Assembly (NCBI RefSeq): GCF_000981585.1
Contig: NZ_LN831776.1
Span: 6,369,187-6,433,186, forward strand
From: Paenibacillus riograndensis SBR5
Lineage (GTDB): Bacteria > Bacillota > Bacilli > Paenibacillales > Paenibacillaceae
Length of the DNA stretch: 64,000 bases
Direction of reading: 5' to 3'
The notes beneath the pieces were generated by a model. That model was not told where the DNA came from. It saw nothing but the letters and a program-made list of their open reading frames with translations, and did no database searches. Position numbers and translations under genes: made by a program. Positions 52,859 to 62,200 of the stretch are shown piece after piece; position 1 is the stretch's first letter; each line of letters begins with the position of its first letter.

Positions 52859-52902
52859 AAAAAAGCTTGCAGAGAAAAGCGATGCCTTCCCTGCAAGCTT
52901 GT
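52859..52902 (-). terminator. Terminator after the first chitinase gene
   Basis: Minus-strand AAGCTTGCAG / CTGCAAGCTT perfect stem with TTTTTT. The 391-base gap 52698-53088 also holds a very AT-rich stretch (52800-52850), probably the promoter region of the operon starting at 52697, and nothing that reads as a gene. Confidence 0.85.
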
Positions 52903-53088
52903 GTCAAACAATCTGAATCTGTACGGCAACCCATGATTACAATAAATGCGGCTTAAAAAGGTGTACCCCTCCCAAATTGATTATATCTTGATCGGGGGAG
53001 TCTGGTTATGTGACGGACTGAGGAGCTTCACCGAACCACAGAGGGTCTGACCTTATTCACAGATTTAGAACTAATGCGGTACCCGCTT

Positions 53089-53660
53089 TTAGTCCAGCTG
53101 CCATAGGGCCGGTGTTACCGCCGGTTCCCAACCCTCCAGCGAAGTATGCGATTGCAGACAGATGTACGTTTTGCCGCTGTAGCTTACTTTATCGCCTGTT
53201 GTATAGGCCACTCCTGCGGCCCAGGCGGATGCGCCGGGCGTGGCCGACGGATTGACTGTAGCGGTTGGCACGGGTGTTGCCGTCTGTACAGGCGTTGATG
53301 TTGGTTTCACCGTAGCCGTCGGCGTTGGCGTTGGCGTGGTATTGCCGCAGCTGCCGATCGCCTTCCAGGCCCCGAAGGCCCCGCTCAGGTCAGGGCGTTC
53401 CCCCTGTGTCCACCACTGGGCTTCATACAGCACACCTTCATAGGAGGCCTGCTGGCCCTTGGTATATACGGCTGTTGCGCTCCAAGCCTCTGCCGAACAT
53501 TGTCCCGGTGTTGCCGTCGGCGTTACAGTAGATGTAGGCGTTGGGGTTGGTTTCACTGTAGCCGTTGGCGTCGGCGTCGGTGTAGCCGTTGGTTTCACTG
53601 TGGCCGTTGGCGTTGCTGTTGGTTTCACTGTAGCTGTTGGCGTTGGTGTCGGTGTAGCCG
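53089..53660 (-). repeat. Chitinase tail module, copy A
   Basis: About 570 bases encoding linker and two CBM5/12 modules that recur at 55685-56255 with only scattered differences, mostly near the 3' end. The GH18 parts of the two genes are much less alike. This points to recent duplication or gene conversion of the tail. Confidence 0.85.
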
Positions 53661-55542
53661 TCGGTTTCACTGTGGCTGTTGGCGTTGGTGTCGGCTTCGC
53701 GGTAGCCGTTGCCGTGGCTGACGGTGTCGGGGTTGGGGTCACACCTCCATACAGCTTGTCGTATTCCTTCTGCGACGAGCTGCCGTTCAGGATAAAACGC
53801 TGCGGACCGCCGGAGAAATTCAGCTTCATCATGCCCTGCAGCTCAAGTGTCGCACCATTTGCTATGGCTTGCGACGCCGTTCCGGTCAGCCGGTAGCGGT
53901 TGAAATCCCAGGCTGTCGAGATTTGCTCCACAGCTCCCGCTCCCCAGGCTGAGGTCAGCGCAGTTGTGGTCGGCAGATCAAATTCAAGCTTCCAGCCCCC
54001 GGGAATCTCCGCTCCAGTATTGTTGGTTATTTTCAGCGAATAGGTGTAGTTCGGGTGATCGTAGGTGCCGCCGAAGGAAATGCTGAAATTTTTGGGTGAA
54101 GGCAATACCGGCTTGACGGGGCCGCCCGGTTGCCCAGCCGTTTTCAACTGTTCGTAGGCATAGTCGGTCAGCGAGCTGCCGTATGTGTATGTGCCGTCCG
54201 CCTGCTGGGAATAGTCTCCCGTCAGCTCCCAGAGCATCATCCCGCCGAGGCCTTTTTCCTTTATATAGTTCAGCTTGTAGCCCAGCGATTCCTTATCCTC
54301 ATAAGTCAGGAACACCTTCTTGTCTGCGTTGTACAGATACGGTGTTTTGGTTACAGGGTCAAAAAACCGCTGATTGGCCGGATCTTTCAGCAGATTCAGG
54401 ATATGCCAGACGGGGTTAGCCCCGGAAGGCTTCTCCGGAGCAGGATCATTCCAGATGCCGTAAATTCCGTCTGCTCCCCCGCCCGTAGTCGGAGCAGTAC
54501 CATAGAGGCCCGTGTTATTAATTCCGCCACTGACATTTTTCCAGCCCCGCGAGTAGTAAGGAACCCCAATGACGATTTTTTCAGGCGGAAGTGTACCGAG
54601 ATAGTACCGGACTGCCCAGTCCGTGTTCAGCACCGGCGTACCCAGTGCAGCCGTTTCCGTGTCGCGGGAATCCGGGTAGAGGGCGGATTGCGGCCCCACA
54701 TAGCCGTTCCACGCGCCGTGGAAATCATAGGTCATGAGATTTGCCCAATCCAAATAGGAATTCGCTTCACCAAGCTTCATCCCGCCGAGAACCCACGAAG
54801 AAGCCGTCGCAGCGATAGTCAGGTCATATTTCTGGTTATCCTGCGCACCCGCGAGATCCAGCTTTTCACGCAGCTTTTTCATCAGAAGCACATAGTTGTC
54901 ATAATTGACCGCACGCAAAGGCTCGGCCATGGAGGAGTCTATCGGGTTGCCGGAAAGTGCGGTGCCGGACGGATATTCCCAGTCAATATCTACCCCGTTG
55001 AACTGATATGTGCGCAGAAAATCCACCACGCTGTTGGCAAAGGTCTCCCGGCCTGCCGCCGAATTCGCCATATTGTAAAAACCGCCTGAGGCGGCCCAGC
55101 CGCCGACGGAAATCAGGGTGCGCACATCCGGGTAGAGCCGTTTGTATTTGATCAGCTGATTAAAATGCCCTTTGAACGGCACATCGGTAAGCTGGCCGGA
55201 ATAGTCTTTTTCAATCGCCGCTGTACGGTCCATGAAGTCAATTTTGTTCTGGGCATTCACTTTGGCAAAAGCATAGTTAATGTGTGTGATTTTGCTCCAA
55301 GGAATTTTACTCACCGTATAAAAGCCTTTGTTCTCCTGATCCCCCCATTCAGGGAAATAGGCAACAATCTTGCGGGGATGGTCCGCAGCAGGCGGTGGTG
55401 CCTCAGCAGCAGCTCCGGCCGCGACTGCTACCAGCCTAGCGCTGCTTCCTGGCCCTGGATAGAAGGGCAAGAGAAGGGTCAGCCCCATCAATACCGCCAG
55501 CAGAGAAGGTAATGTTACACGCCTTGACTTCAATCGTTTCAT
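53089..55542 (-). CDS. GH18 chitinase with three carbohydrate-binding modules
   Basis: An 817-residue secreted enzyme. Signal peptide (about 1-45), GH18 catalytic barrel (about 55-470) with the active-site motif [13 protein letters not shown] (catalytic Glu near residue 190) and SVGGW. A beta-sandwich carbohydrate-binding module with cellulose-binding (CBM2/3-like) character follows at about 490-610 ([20 protein letters not shown]). Then come Thr-Pro linkers (repeats of [10 protein letters not shown]) and two CBM5/12 chitin-binding modules ([33 protein letters not shown]). It cleaves chitin outside the cell. ATG 55542 has GGAGG eight bases upstream. Its tail is almost identical in DNA to that of the next gene. 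Confidence 0.93.
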   Translation of the reverse strand: MKRLKSRRVTLPSLLAVLMGLTLLLPFYPGPGSSARLVAVAAGAAAEAPPPAADHPRKIVAYFPEWGDQENKGFYTVSKIPWSKITHINYAFAKVNAQNKIDFMDRTAAIEKDYSGQLTDVPFKGHFNQLIKYKRLYPDVRTLISVGGWAASGGFYNMANSAAGRETFANSVVDFLRTYQFNGVDIDWEYPSGTALSGNPIDSSMAEPLRAVNYDNYVLLMKKLREKLDLAGAQDNQKYDLTIAATASSWVLGGMKLGEANSYLDWANLMTYDFHGAWNGYVGPQSALYPDSRDTETAALGTPVLNTDWAVRYYLGTLPPEKIVIGVPYYSRGWKNVSGGINNTGLYGTAPTTGGGADGIYGIWNDPAPEKPSGANPVWHILNLLKDPANQRFFDPVTKTPYLYNADKKVFLTYEDKESLGYKLNYIKEKGLGGMMLWELTGDYSQQADGTYTYGSSLTDYAYEQLKTAGQPGGPVKPVLPSPKNFSISFGGTYDHPNYTYSLKITNNTGAEIPGGWKLEFDLPTTTALTSAWGAGAVEQISTAWDFNRYRLTGTASQAIANGATLELQGMMKLNFSGGPQRFILNGSSSQKEYDKLYGGVTPTPTPSATATATAKPTPTPTATVKPTATPTPTPTATVKPTATPTATVKPTATPTPTPTATVKPTPTPTSTVTPTATPGQCSAEAWSATAVYTKGQQASYEGVLYEAQWWTQGERPDLSGAFGAWKAIGSCGNTTPTPTPTATVKPTSTPVQTATPVPTATVNPSATPGASAWAAGVAYTTGDKVSYSGKTYICLQSHTSLEGWEPAVTPALWQLD

Positions 55543-55684
55543 CTTGCATTCCTCCACTTTCAGATCATGTTATTGCCATAAAGTGCAGAAACGGCGTTCG
55601 CTTGCGCAAATCCTGTACCGTTAAAATAGACCCGGAAGGGAGGTTGCTGCCGGAACGCCGTTGTATGATGCCTGCCCTATTGTT

Positions 55685-56255
55685 CTAGTTCAGCTGCCAT
55701 AGGGCCGGTGTTACCGCCGGTTCCCAGCCCTCCAGCGAGGTATGAGATTGCAGGCAGGTGTACGTTTTGCCGCTGTAGCTTACTTTATCGCCTGCTGTAT
55801 AGGCCACTCCTGCGGCCCAGGCGGATGCGCCGGGCGTGGCAGACGGATTGACTGTAGCGGTTGGCACGGGTGTTGCCGTCTGTACAGGCGTTGATGTTGG
55901 TTTCACCGTAGCCGTCGGCGTTGGCGTTGGCGTGGTGTTGCCGCAGCTGCCGATCGCCTTCCAGGCCCCGAAGGCCCCGCTCAGATCAGGGCGTTCCCCC
56001 TGTGTCCACCACTGGGCTTCATACAGCACACCTCCATAGGAGGCCTGCTGCCCCTTGGTATATACGGCTGTTGCGCTCCAAGCCTCCGCCGAACATTGTC
56101 CCGGTGTTGCCGTCGGCGTCACAGTAGATGTAGGCGTTGGGGTTGGTTTCACTGTAGCCGTTGGCGTCGGCGTCGGTGTAGCCGTCGGTTTCACTGTGGC
56201 CGTTGGCGTTGCTGTTGGTTTCACTGTAGCTGTCGGCGTAGGGGTCGGCACTACT
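55685..56255 (-). repeat. Chitinase tail module, copy B
   Basis: Matches 53089-53660; see there. In this copy the linker is shorter and joins directly to the GH18 domain. Confidence 0.85.
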
Positions 56256-57607
56256 CCGCCGCCCAGATCGGTGTTCAGCTTGGTTTGCAGCGTTTTGTTG
56301 CGGTCGCCGCTGGTCTCCCAGAACATCGCTCCTGCTAGGCCTTTGGTTTTGATGTAGCTGGTTTTGTAGCCGATGGACTCCGCGTCATCATAGCTGATGA
56401 ATGTTTGTGTAGTCGGATTATAGAGATATGGAACTTTCGCGGTGTTGTTCCAATAGCGCGTATAGCCGTTTTTGTTGATATAGTTGGCTTCGAGATCCCA
56501 GAAATCATAATTTCCCTTTTCCCAAGTGCCTGTGGACGAAATACCGGCTGACACCTGATATTGCCCGTTTCCTGTACCCGGCGCACCGCCCCAGCCGCGC
56601 CCATAGAACGGCAGGCCCAAGACGAGCTTGTTCGCCGGGACCCCGTTTGCCAGATAGCTTGTGACAGCCTTGTCGATATTGAAATTCTCCGGATCGGTCA
56701 GACCTGACGAGGCTGCCGCCGGGTCATAGTAGAGCGGAGAATTGTGTCCGGTAGTCGTGTTCCAGCTGCCATTGAAGTCATAGGTCATAATGTTGATCCA
56801 GTCAACAATGGCCGCAATCCCGCTGAGATTGTTATTCTGAACGTAGGCAGGGCTTGCTCCGGAGGCAATGGTCAGCAGATAGGTTTTGCCGTCAGCGGTT
56901 CCGGCGGCATTCAGCTTTTCACGGATTTTCTGCAGCAGCAGCACATAATTCTGCTTATCCTCCGGACGGTAGCTGTTTCCTGCCAGCCCTCCGCTGACCG
57001 GGTATTCCCAGTCCAGATCGACACCATCCATATGATATTTGCGGATGAAATCGACTGCGGAATTCGCGAATACTTCACGGGTCGCTGCTGTAGCGGCAAC
57101 ATCCGAGAAACGGTTTGACCAGGTCCAGCCGCCAATGGATATCACCGTTTTGAGATTCGGGTTCTTTTCTTTCAGTTTCCAGAGCTGCTTCAGGTTGCCT
57201 TTAATCGGATCATCCCACTTGTCATCCCCAAAGCTTTTCTGGGCATCAATCCAGGGATCACCCAGCACAACCGTTCCATTCGGAACGCTGATCGTTTGGC
57301 CTTGCTCATTTTGGCAGGTCCAGGTGACCGGATTCGGTCCGGTCGGGTCAGGATTGCCGTGAACCCCGTTCCAGCATATATCGGCAAACGCGTAGTTGAT
57401 CACATTCATTTTACCGGGATCGATATCCGTTACGTTGTAGGACCGCCCGTAGGCCGCCCAGGAAGCATAATAACCGACGAGCTTGTAACCCGCAGCCGCA
57501 TTTGCAGTTTTGACACTGGTGCCTATCGTTGAAAAGAGTGCGATTACAAGAGCAACGGCCATGCCAAGCGCAAAGGTTTTTCGAAATCTGCTGTTTTTCG
57601 ACTTCAT
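55685..57607 (-). CDS. GH18 chitinase with two CBM5/12 modules
   Basis: A 640-residue secreted enzyme. Signal peptide (about 1-37, ending TANA-AAG), GH18 barrel (about 40-445) with the active site MDGVDLDWEYPVSGG (catalytic Glu near residue 202) and ISIGGWTWS. Thr-Pro linker with [12 protein letters not shown] repeats, then the same two CBM5/12 modules as in the neighbour. It resembles ChiD/ChiA1-type bacterial chitinases. ATG 57607 has GAGGAGG at good spacing; ATG 57613 is too close. Placed 142 bases upstream of the first chitinase on the same strand; a long-range AACGGCGTTC / GAACGCCGTT hairpin lies between them. Confidence 0.93.
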   Translation of the reverse strand: MKSKNSRFRKTFALGMAVALVIALFSTIGTSVKTANAAAGYKLVGYYASWAAYGRSYNVTDIDPGKMNVINYAFADICWNGVHGNPDPTGPNPVTWTCQNEQGQTISVPNGTVVLGDPWIDAQKSFGDDKWDDPIKGNLKQLWKLKEKNPNLKTVISIGGWTWSNRFSDVAATAATREVFANSAVDFIRKYHMDGVDLDWEYPVSGGLAGNSYRPEDKQNYVLLLQKIREKLNAAGTADGKTYLLTIASGASPAYVQNNNLSGIAAIVDWINIMTYDFNGSWNTTTGHNSPLYYDPAAASSGLTDPENFNIDKAVTSYLANGVPANKLVLGLPFYGRGWGGAPGTGNGQYQVSAGISSTGTWEKGNYDFWDLEANYINKNGYTRYWNNTAKVPYLYNPTTQTFISYDDAESIGYKTSYIKTKGLAGAMFWETSGDRNKTLQTKLNTDLGGGVVPTPTPTATVKPTATPTATVKPTATPTPTPTATVKPTPTPTSTVTPTATPGQCSAEAWSATAVYTKGQQASYGGVLYEAQWWTQGERPDLSGAFGAWKAIGSCGNTTPTPTPTATVKPTSTPVQTATPVPTATVNPSATPGASAWAAGVAYTAGDKVSYSGKTYTCLQSHTSLEGWEPAVTPALWQLN

Positions 57608-58066
57608 TTTCATTTACCTCCTCGGTTCAATGCATAGCTTACAGTACTGCTTTACAGGCAAAGCTCCCCAAAGTCACCTCCTGGTTCGGATTCACCTTCA
57701 TCCAGTGTCTCTATCAGATTCACGAGATCAGGATGGTAGATTAAGCACACAAAAAAGCGCACGAAAAATAATCTGTGCCCTTACTGGTATTGCTGTTCAC
57801 GGGTTGCAATCTCGGTAATGTTGTCCGGGCACCTGCTTATACCTGCATAACGGTTGGGGGGATGGTGTGCATGGAGTGGGAGAATTCATAACGAAAGAAG
57901 GATGAAGGCAATCTTATTGTCATATAAAGCACCTGATTAATCTAGGGAGAAATTTCCATAGTCGGGGGATAATATCATCTAATTTCCAAATTATGTACCA
58001 AAAAAAGGCTACACTGTCCCTCACTTGGGCAGCATAGCCTTCATTCATTTTAAGTCAAGGTTGCTT
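57608..58066. other. Intergenic region upstream of the second chitinase
   Basis: 459 bases with the leader of the chitinase gene on the left and the rdgB terminator on the right. Near 57678 the minus strand has an isolated GGAGGTGAC followed by only a five-codon frame; no gene is called. No convincing promoter or catabolite-repression site was found. Confidence 0.5.
58000..58041 (-). terminator. Intrinsic terminator after rdgB
   Basis: Minus-strand AAGGCTA / TAGCCTT stem with a 22-base loop (which can extend with GTCCCTCA pairs) and TTTTTTT. Confidence 0.7.
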
Positions 58067-58711
58067 TTACTGATTCTGCTGATTCTGCTGCGCCGCAAGC
58101 TTCCCGGTTAAGAGCATAAGCGCCTTGCCCCGGTGGCTGATCGCCTGCTTCTCTTCCAGCGTCAGCTCGGCCATGGTTTTTTCATACTCTGCCAGGTAAA
58201 AGAGGGGATCATAGCCGAAGCCGCCTGCCCCCGCCTGCTCGGAGGTGATCCAGCCTTCCACGGTTCCCTCAGCCGTCAATTCTGTGCCCGTCACTGGGTC
58301 GTACAAAGATAAAGCACAGACAAAGCGGGCTGTACTTAGCAGCGGCTGGCCGGTGTCTTCCCCCTGCTTCAGCTTCTCCAGCTCGTTCAGCAGCTTCAGA
58401 TTATTCTCCATATCGTCCGCGCCCTCACCCGCATAACGGGCCGAGTAGACCCCCGGTTTTCCATCCAGGGCATCGACACAGAGACCGGAGTCATCCGCCA
58501 GAACGGGGAAGCCGAGAGCGTCCCCGACCGTTTTTGACTTTTTCAGCGCATTCTCGGCAAAAGTCGTTCCATCCTCCACCACATCGGGCAGACCGGGATA
58601 ATCGAACATGCTTTTAACGGTCAGGCCAAGCGGTGCAAACGCATGCTGGAACTCGCGCACCTTGCCTTTATTCTTCGTCGCTACAATCAGAACACCGCTG
58701 CCGGACTCCAT
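58067..58711 (-). CDS. rdgB: XTP/dITP pyrophosphatase (non-canonical purine NTPase)
   Basis: Removes inosine and xanthosine triphosphates from the nucleotide pool. The 214-residue HAM1-family protein shows LIVATKNKGKVREFQHAFAP, the metal/base site VLADDSGLCVDALDGKPGVY, SARYAGEGADD, GGFGYDPLFY and SHRGKAL. It ends in a short Gln/Asn-rich tail. It follows rph by one base, as in the gerM-rph-ysnA order of B. subtilis. Confidence 0.94.
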   Translation of the reverse strand: MESGSGVLIVATKNKGKVREFQHAFAPLGLTVKSMFDYPGLPDVVEDGTTFAENALKKSKTVGDALGFPVLADDSGLCVDALDGKPGVYSARYAGEGADDMENNLKLLNELEKLKQGEDTGQPLLSTARFVCALSLYDPVTGTELTAEGTVEGWITSEQAGAGGFGYDPLFYLAEYEKTMAELTLEEKQAISHRGKALMLLTGKLAAQQNQQNQ

Positions 58712-58712
58712 A

Positions 58713-59471
58713 CTACACCTCTTGGCCGGTTTGGCCTGCAGGAATTTTGAGCGCGATGGCTCCCAGCACTTCCTTCTGCACAGCGATCAGCTCATAAATC
58801 CCCTTCTCGCCCAGGCCCAGCAGCTGATCCAGCTCCTGACGGGTGAACGGACGCTCTTCGCCGGTGCCCTGGACCTCTACAAAAGCCCCGCCGCCGGTCA
58901 TCACCACATTCATATCGACCTTCGCCTTGGAATCCTCTTCATAGTTCAGATCGAGCAGTGTCTCATCGCCGACAACCCCCACGCTGATCGCCGCCAGATA
59001 ATCTGTAATCGGAAACACGCTCAGCTTATGCTGCAGCGCAATTTTGTTAACCGCAAAAGCCATGGCTACAAAAGCGCCCGTAATCGAAGCCGTCCGGGTC
59101 CCGCCGTCTGCCTGAATGACATCGCAGTCCAGCGTAATGCTGCGCTCGCCGAGAGCATGCAGGTTCACTACGGAACGCAGCGCCCGGCCGATCAGCCGCT
59201 GTATTTCCATCGTGCGTCCGGTCAGCTTGCCGCGTGCCGCTTCCCGCTGGTTGCGCGTCTGTGTGGCACGGGGAAGCATGGAGTACTCAGCTGTGACCCA
59301 GCCTTTGCCCTGTCCTTTCAGGAACGGAGGAACCTTCTCATCCACAGTTGCCGTACAAACAACCTTGGTGTCCCCCATCTCAATGATTACAGAACCTTCA
59401 GCATATTTATTGGTTTGGGTAGTTATTGTCAGCGGCCTAAGCTGATCTGCATGGCGCCCGTTTGATCTCAT
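58713..59471 (-). CDS. rph: Ribonuclease PH
   Basis: A phosphate-dependent 3'-5' exonuclease that trims tRNA 3' ends. The 252-residue protein shows the family start [54 protein letters not shown] and [15 protein letters not shown]. It overlaps nothing, but is separated from rdgB by one base; the two share a transcript. Confidence 0.96.
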   Translation of the reverse strand: MRSNGRHADQLRPLTITTQTNKYAEGSVIIEMGDTKVVCTATVDEKVPPFLKGQGKGWVTAEYSMLPRATQTRNQREAARGKLTGRTMEIQRLIGRALRSVVNLHALGERSITLDCDVIQADGGTRTASITGAFVAMAFAVNKIALQHKLSVFPITDYLAAISVGVVGDETLLDLNYEEDSKAKVDMNVVMTGGGAFVEVQGTGEERPFTRQELDQLLGLGEKGIYELIAVQKEVLGAIALKIPAGQTGQEV

Positions 59472-59598
59472 CTTTTCTGCCTCCTACATCTTTAGCTCTA
59501 AGTTTGTTGTGAATTCCGCCTGGCCTTGTGCACGTATGTTTACGGGTAATAAAGCCCCTGCATCAACATTTCGCCCTCTTATATTCTAAGCAGAAAGG

Positions 59599-59629
59599 GA
59601 TGCCGTCCTCGACTGCTCAGGACGGCATC
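59599..59629 (-). terminator. Hairpin between gerM and rph
   Basis: Perfect 11-bp stem GATGCCGTCCT / AGGACGGCATC with a nine-base loop; only CCCTTTCT follows on the minus strand, so it is a weak terminator or attenuator. The rest of the 360-base gap 59472-59831 shows no gene. Confidence 0.55.
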
Positions 59630-59831
59630 ACCATTTAAGTTCAGCTATAAGATTTGGAAGAGCCTGCACGATAGCTTAGTGCCTTGTTCCCGCAGCACAG
59701 ATACCTGCAACGCTTACGGCAAACAGCCGGTTCAGGAGAGTTCGTTCTCCTTCAGGCAGCCGTTTCTTGTTAGCAAGCTTTATTCTACCAAAGAGCAGGC
59801 ATAAAAGCATCTTTTGACCCTGCTTTCGATT

Positions 59832-60956
59832 CTACAGCGGGAGCACGTTCACATATTCCGGCGCCGAAACCGGTTGTCCGTAATCTACATTATTGGTGCC
59901 GGTTACGGTCTTTTGCCCGTTCATGCGGATTTGCACCAGTGCATCGTCCGAGTTCTGGGCAACGGTAAGCACGACCGATTCCAGCATTTCCGCCGGTACG
60001 CCCTTGCCGTCGGCGAACATATCATCGTTGAGGGAAACCGTGACCACTCCGTTCTGGCCCGCTTCCACGGAATCCAGCACAGTTTCCTGGGTCATCACCA
60101 TCTCCAGCCCCTTCTCTGATTCCGGTCCGGCAATCAGCTCATTCAGCGCCGCTTTCAGCGTATCCTGCCCTGCGGGTACAAAGCGGGTAACAGGTACATA
60201 ATACTGATGAGTGCCGTCAGACGTTGCTGCGGAAAAATATACGGTAACCGCGCTTGAATTCATCAGCAGCGGGCCGTGTTTCGGCAGATTGATTCCCAGA
60301 GCGCGTGTTAACGGGCGGTCCAGCGGTGTGTCCTGCAGCGGCATCTCCGTAAGCTTCTTGCCATCCACCCACAGCTGTACTCCCTGAATCCCGTCCTGGC
60401 CGGTGAGTGTCCAGGTGATCGCTTCAAGGATTTTGCGCTCATCTGCGGGTTCGTAATCGTTAAACTTGGAATTGAACTCAACCACAGCCAGTTTATCCTT
60501 GTCTACGGTGATATTCTTTACCTCGGTACCGGCAGGAAGCACACCCTTGAAGCCTTCCGGCAATGCCGAAGCATATTGTCCCTTACTGACGAGCGCAGCA
60601 AGCGAATCCTTCAGCATGGCGGTGTTATCGCCTTCCGGCAAGCTTAGGGACACCGGTGCGAGCAGGCCGTTGCCATCCTCCAGGAAAACGGTTGTCCGTT
60701 CCCCGGCTGCAGCCGCAGGCGCTGTATCCGTGCTCACCCCTGCCGCAAGATCGGCCTCATCCAGCGCTACAGGCCCGAGTACCCCTGTATCCGGCGTTCC
60801 CTCGCCGCTGACCTGCAGCATCTGCGCTTCGACCTCACTGGGAGGCGGGTCTACCGATGCCGACTCCGAACCGAACAGGCCGCAGCCGGACAAGGTTAAT
60901 GGAACTGCGAGCAGGCAAGCCGCGGACAGCCCGCGGATTGGTTTCATATGCTTCAT
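59832..60956 (-). CDS. gerM: GerM, spore germination and sporulation lipoprotein
   Basis: The 374-residue protein has a lipoprotein signal peptide (lipobox LSGC at about residue 25), then two GerMN domains (about 95-210 and 235-365): VFLEDGNGLLAPVSLSLPEG, KLAVVEFNSKFNDYEPADER, VTVYFSAATSDGTHQYYVPV, VTVSLNDDMFADGKGVPAEM. In B. subtilis GerM helps localise the SpoIIQ-SpoIIIAH complex at the engulfing membrane. Its position upstream of rph-rdgB matches Bacillus. GAAAGGGG precedes the ATG. Confidence 0.92.
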   Translation of the reverse strand: MKHMKPIRGLSAACLLAVPLTLSGCGLFGSESASVDPPPSEVEAQMLQVSGEGTPDTGVLGPVALDEADLAAGVSTDTAPAAAAGERTTVFLEDGNGLLAPVSLSLPEGDNTAMLKDSLAALVSKGQYASALPEGFKGVLPAGTEVKNITVDKDKLAVVEFNSKFNDYEPADERKILEAITWTLTGQDGIQGVQLWVDGKKLTEMPLQDTPLDRPLTRALGINLPKHGPLLMNSSAVTVYFSAATSDGTHQYYVPVTRFVPAGQDTLKAALNELIAGPESEKGLEMVMTQETVLDSVEAGQNGVVTVSLNDDMFADGKGVPAEMLESVVLTVAQNSDDALVQIRMNGQKTVTGTNNVDYGQPVSAPEYVNVLPL

Positions 60957-61132
60957 GAATGATTACCCCTTTCAACGCTTGAGATCAGTTGTACTGCTAT
61001 GTATACGAGCCCTCTGCTCAAAAAATAACAACAGCTTATCCTAAATTGCCGGTTTCTGGACAATTACTGCGCAGACAGAGTACAATTTTCTAAACCAATC
61101 AAACTAAGACATAAATTACGGGGTGACTGAAC

Positions 61133-61738
61133 ATGGCTGATGCTAATGCAAAAATACCTTACAGTCTAAACAGCAAAAAGGTCGCGGAAGCAACCACATT
61201 CTGGCTGCATAAACGCGGAGTAACCTTGGAAGAAATCGCCGAGCTGGTGCTGCTGCTGCAGAAGAAATACTATCCGGGTCTGACCATGGAAGAATGTGTG
61301 CATAACGTAGAAATGGTACTGAGCAAACGCGAGGTGCAGAATGCTGTGCTGACCGGCATCCAGCTGGATGTGCTGGCCGAAGAGGGCAAGCTGCTCTCCC
61401 CTCTGCAGGAGATGATTGAAAACGACGAAAGCTTATACGGCGTAGATGAAATTCTGGCTTTTTCGATTGTGAACGTATACGGAAGCATCGGCTTCACCAA
61501 CTATGGTTATGTGGACAAGCTGAAGCCCGGTGTGCTGGAGCGGCTGAACGACAAAAGCACCGGCCAAATCCATACCTATCTGGACGATATTGTCGGGGCT
61601 GTAGCTGCCGCCGCCAGCTCCCGCATCGCACACCGGAAGCAGGCCGAGCGCGAACAGGAGCTGGGCCAGCCGCATGCGCCCGAAGATCTTGAGGCAGCCT
61701 CCCGGAAGGCGGCAACGGACAAGCTGCAGCCCGAGTGA
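61133..61738 (+). CDS. YutG/PgpA-like phosphatidylglycerophosphatase A family protein
   Basis: The 201-residue protein matches the PgpA-related YutG family of Firmicutes: KVAEATTFWLHKRGVTLEEI, LLLQKKYYPGLTMEECVHNV, LYGVDEILAFSIVNVYGSIG, TGQIHTYLDDIVGAVAAAAS. The last two blocks hold the conserved acidic residues. It has no strong membrane span. The C-terminal 35 residues are charged and disordered. Suspected to act on a phospholipid head group; B. subtilis YutG is only a predicted phosphatase. GGGGTGA precedes the ATG. Confidence 0.82.
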   Translation: MADANAKIPYSLNSKKVAEATTFWLHKRGVTLEEIAELVLLLQKKYYPGLTMEECVHNVEMVLSKREVQNAVLTGIQLDVLAEEGKLLSPLQEMIENDESLYGVDEILAFSIVNVYGSIGFTNYGYVDKLKPGVLERLNDKSTGQIHTYLDDIVGAVAAAASSRIAHRKQAEREQELGQPHAPEDLEAASRKAATDKLQPE

Positions 61739-61807
61739 AGCGGGCAAGTTTTGCCGGATGGGTCAGCTAATCCGGGAGGAATCTCGGGTGGATGTTCGGG
61801 TAGAATC

Positions 61808-62082
61808 GGGTAGATGCTCGGCAGAATATCGCGTAGATGTTCGGCGGAATACCGGGTAGATGCCCGGCGGAATATCGCGTAGGTGCTCGCGGAATACCGG
61901 GTAGATGCCCGGCAGAATATCGCGTAGATGCTCGGCGGAATATCGCGTAGATGTTCGGCGGATTACCGGGTAGATACTCGGCAGAATATCGCGTAGATGC
62001 TCGGCGGATTACCGGGTAGATGCCCGGCAAAATATCGCGTAGATGCTCGGCGGAATACCGGGTAGATACTCGGCGGAATTTA
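61808..62082. repeat. Tandem array of twelve 23-bp units
   Basis: Units alternate mostly between GGGTAGATGCYCGGCRGAATATC and GCGTAGATGYTCGGCGGAWTACC types (each 23 bases, one with 22), plus a partial unit at 61787-61807. Adjacent units contain CCGGG-TAGATG-CCCGG inverted repeats. A long open frame on the minus strand (61767-62030) is a by-product. It lies between the YutG gene and the Ala-rich protein gene. Confidence 0.9.
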
Positions 62083-62200
62083 GCACAGCCCCCCCCTTTT
62101 TTTACCGGCCTGCAGAAATAGGTTTACGTTTTTCCGTACCCTGGGTTGTGTGAGTAAGAACGTTTGGAATAATAGATTGGAAAGAGGGTGAAACACCAGG

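Noticed and set aside
53240..53896. Plus-strand frames opposite the chitinase linkers (Val/Gly repeats)
   Set aside because: They are the antisense of Thr-Pro repeat codons.
61767..62030. Minus-strand frame in the 23-bp array
   Set aside because: It is a translation of the tandem repeat (period 69 bases = 23 residues) with no start signal.
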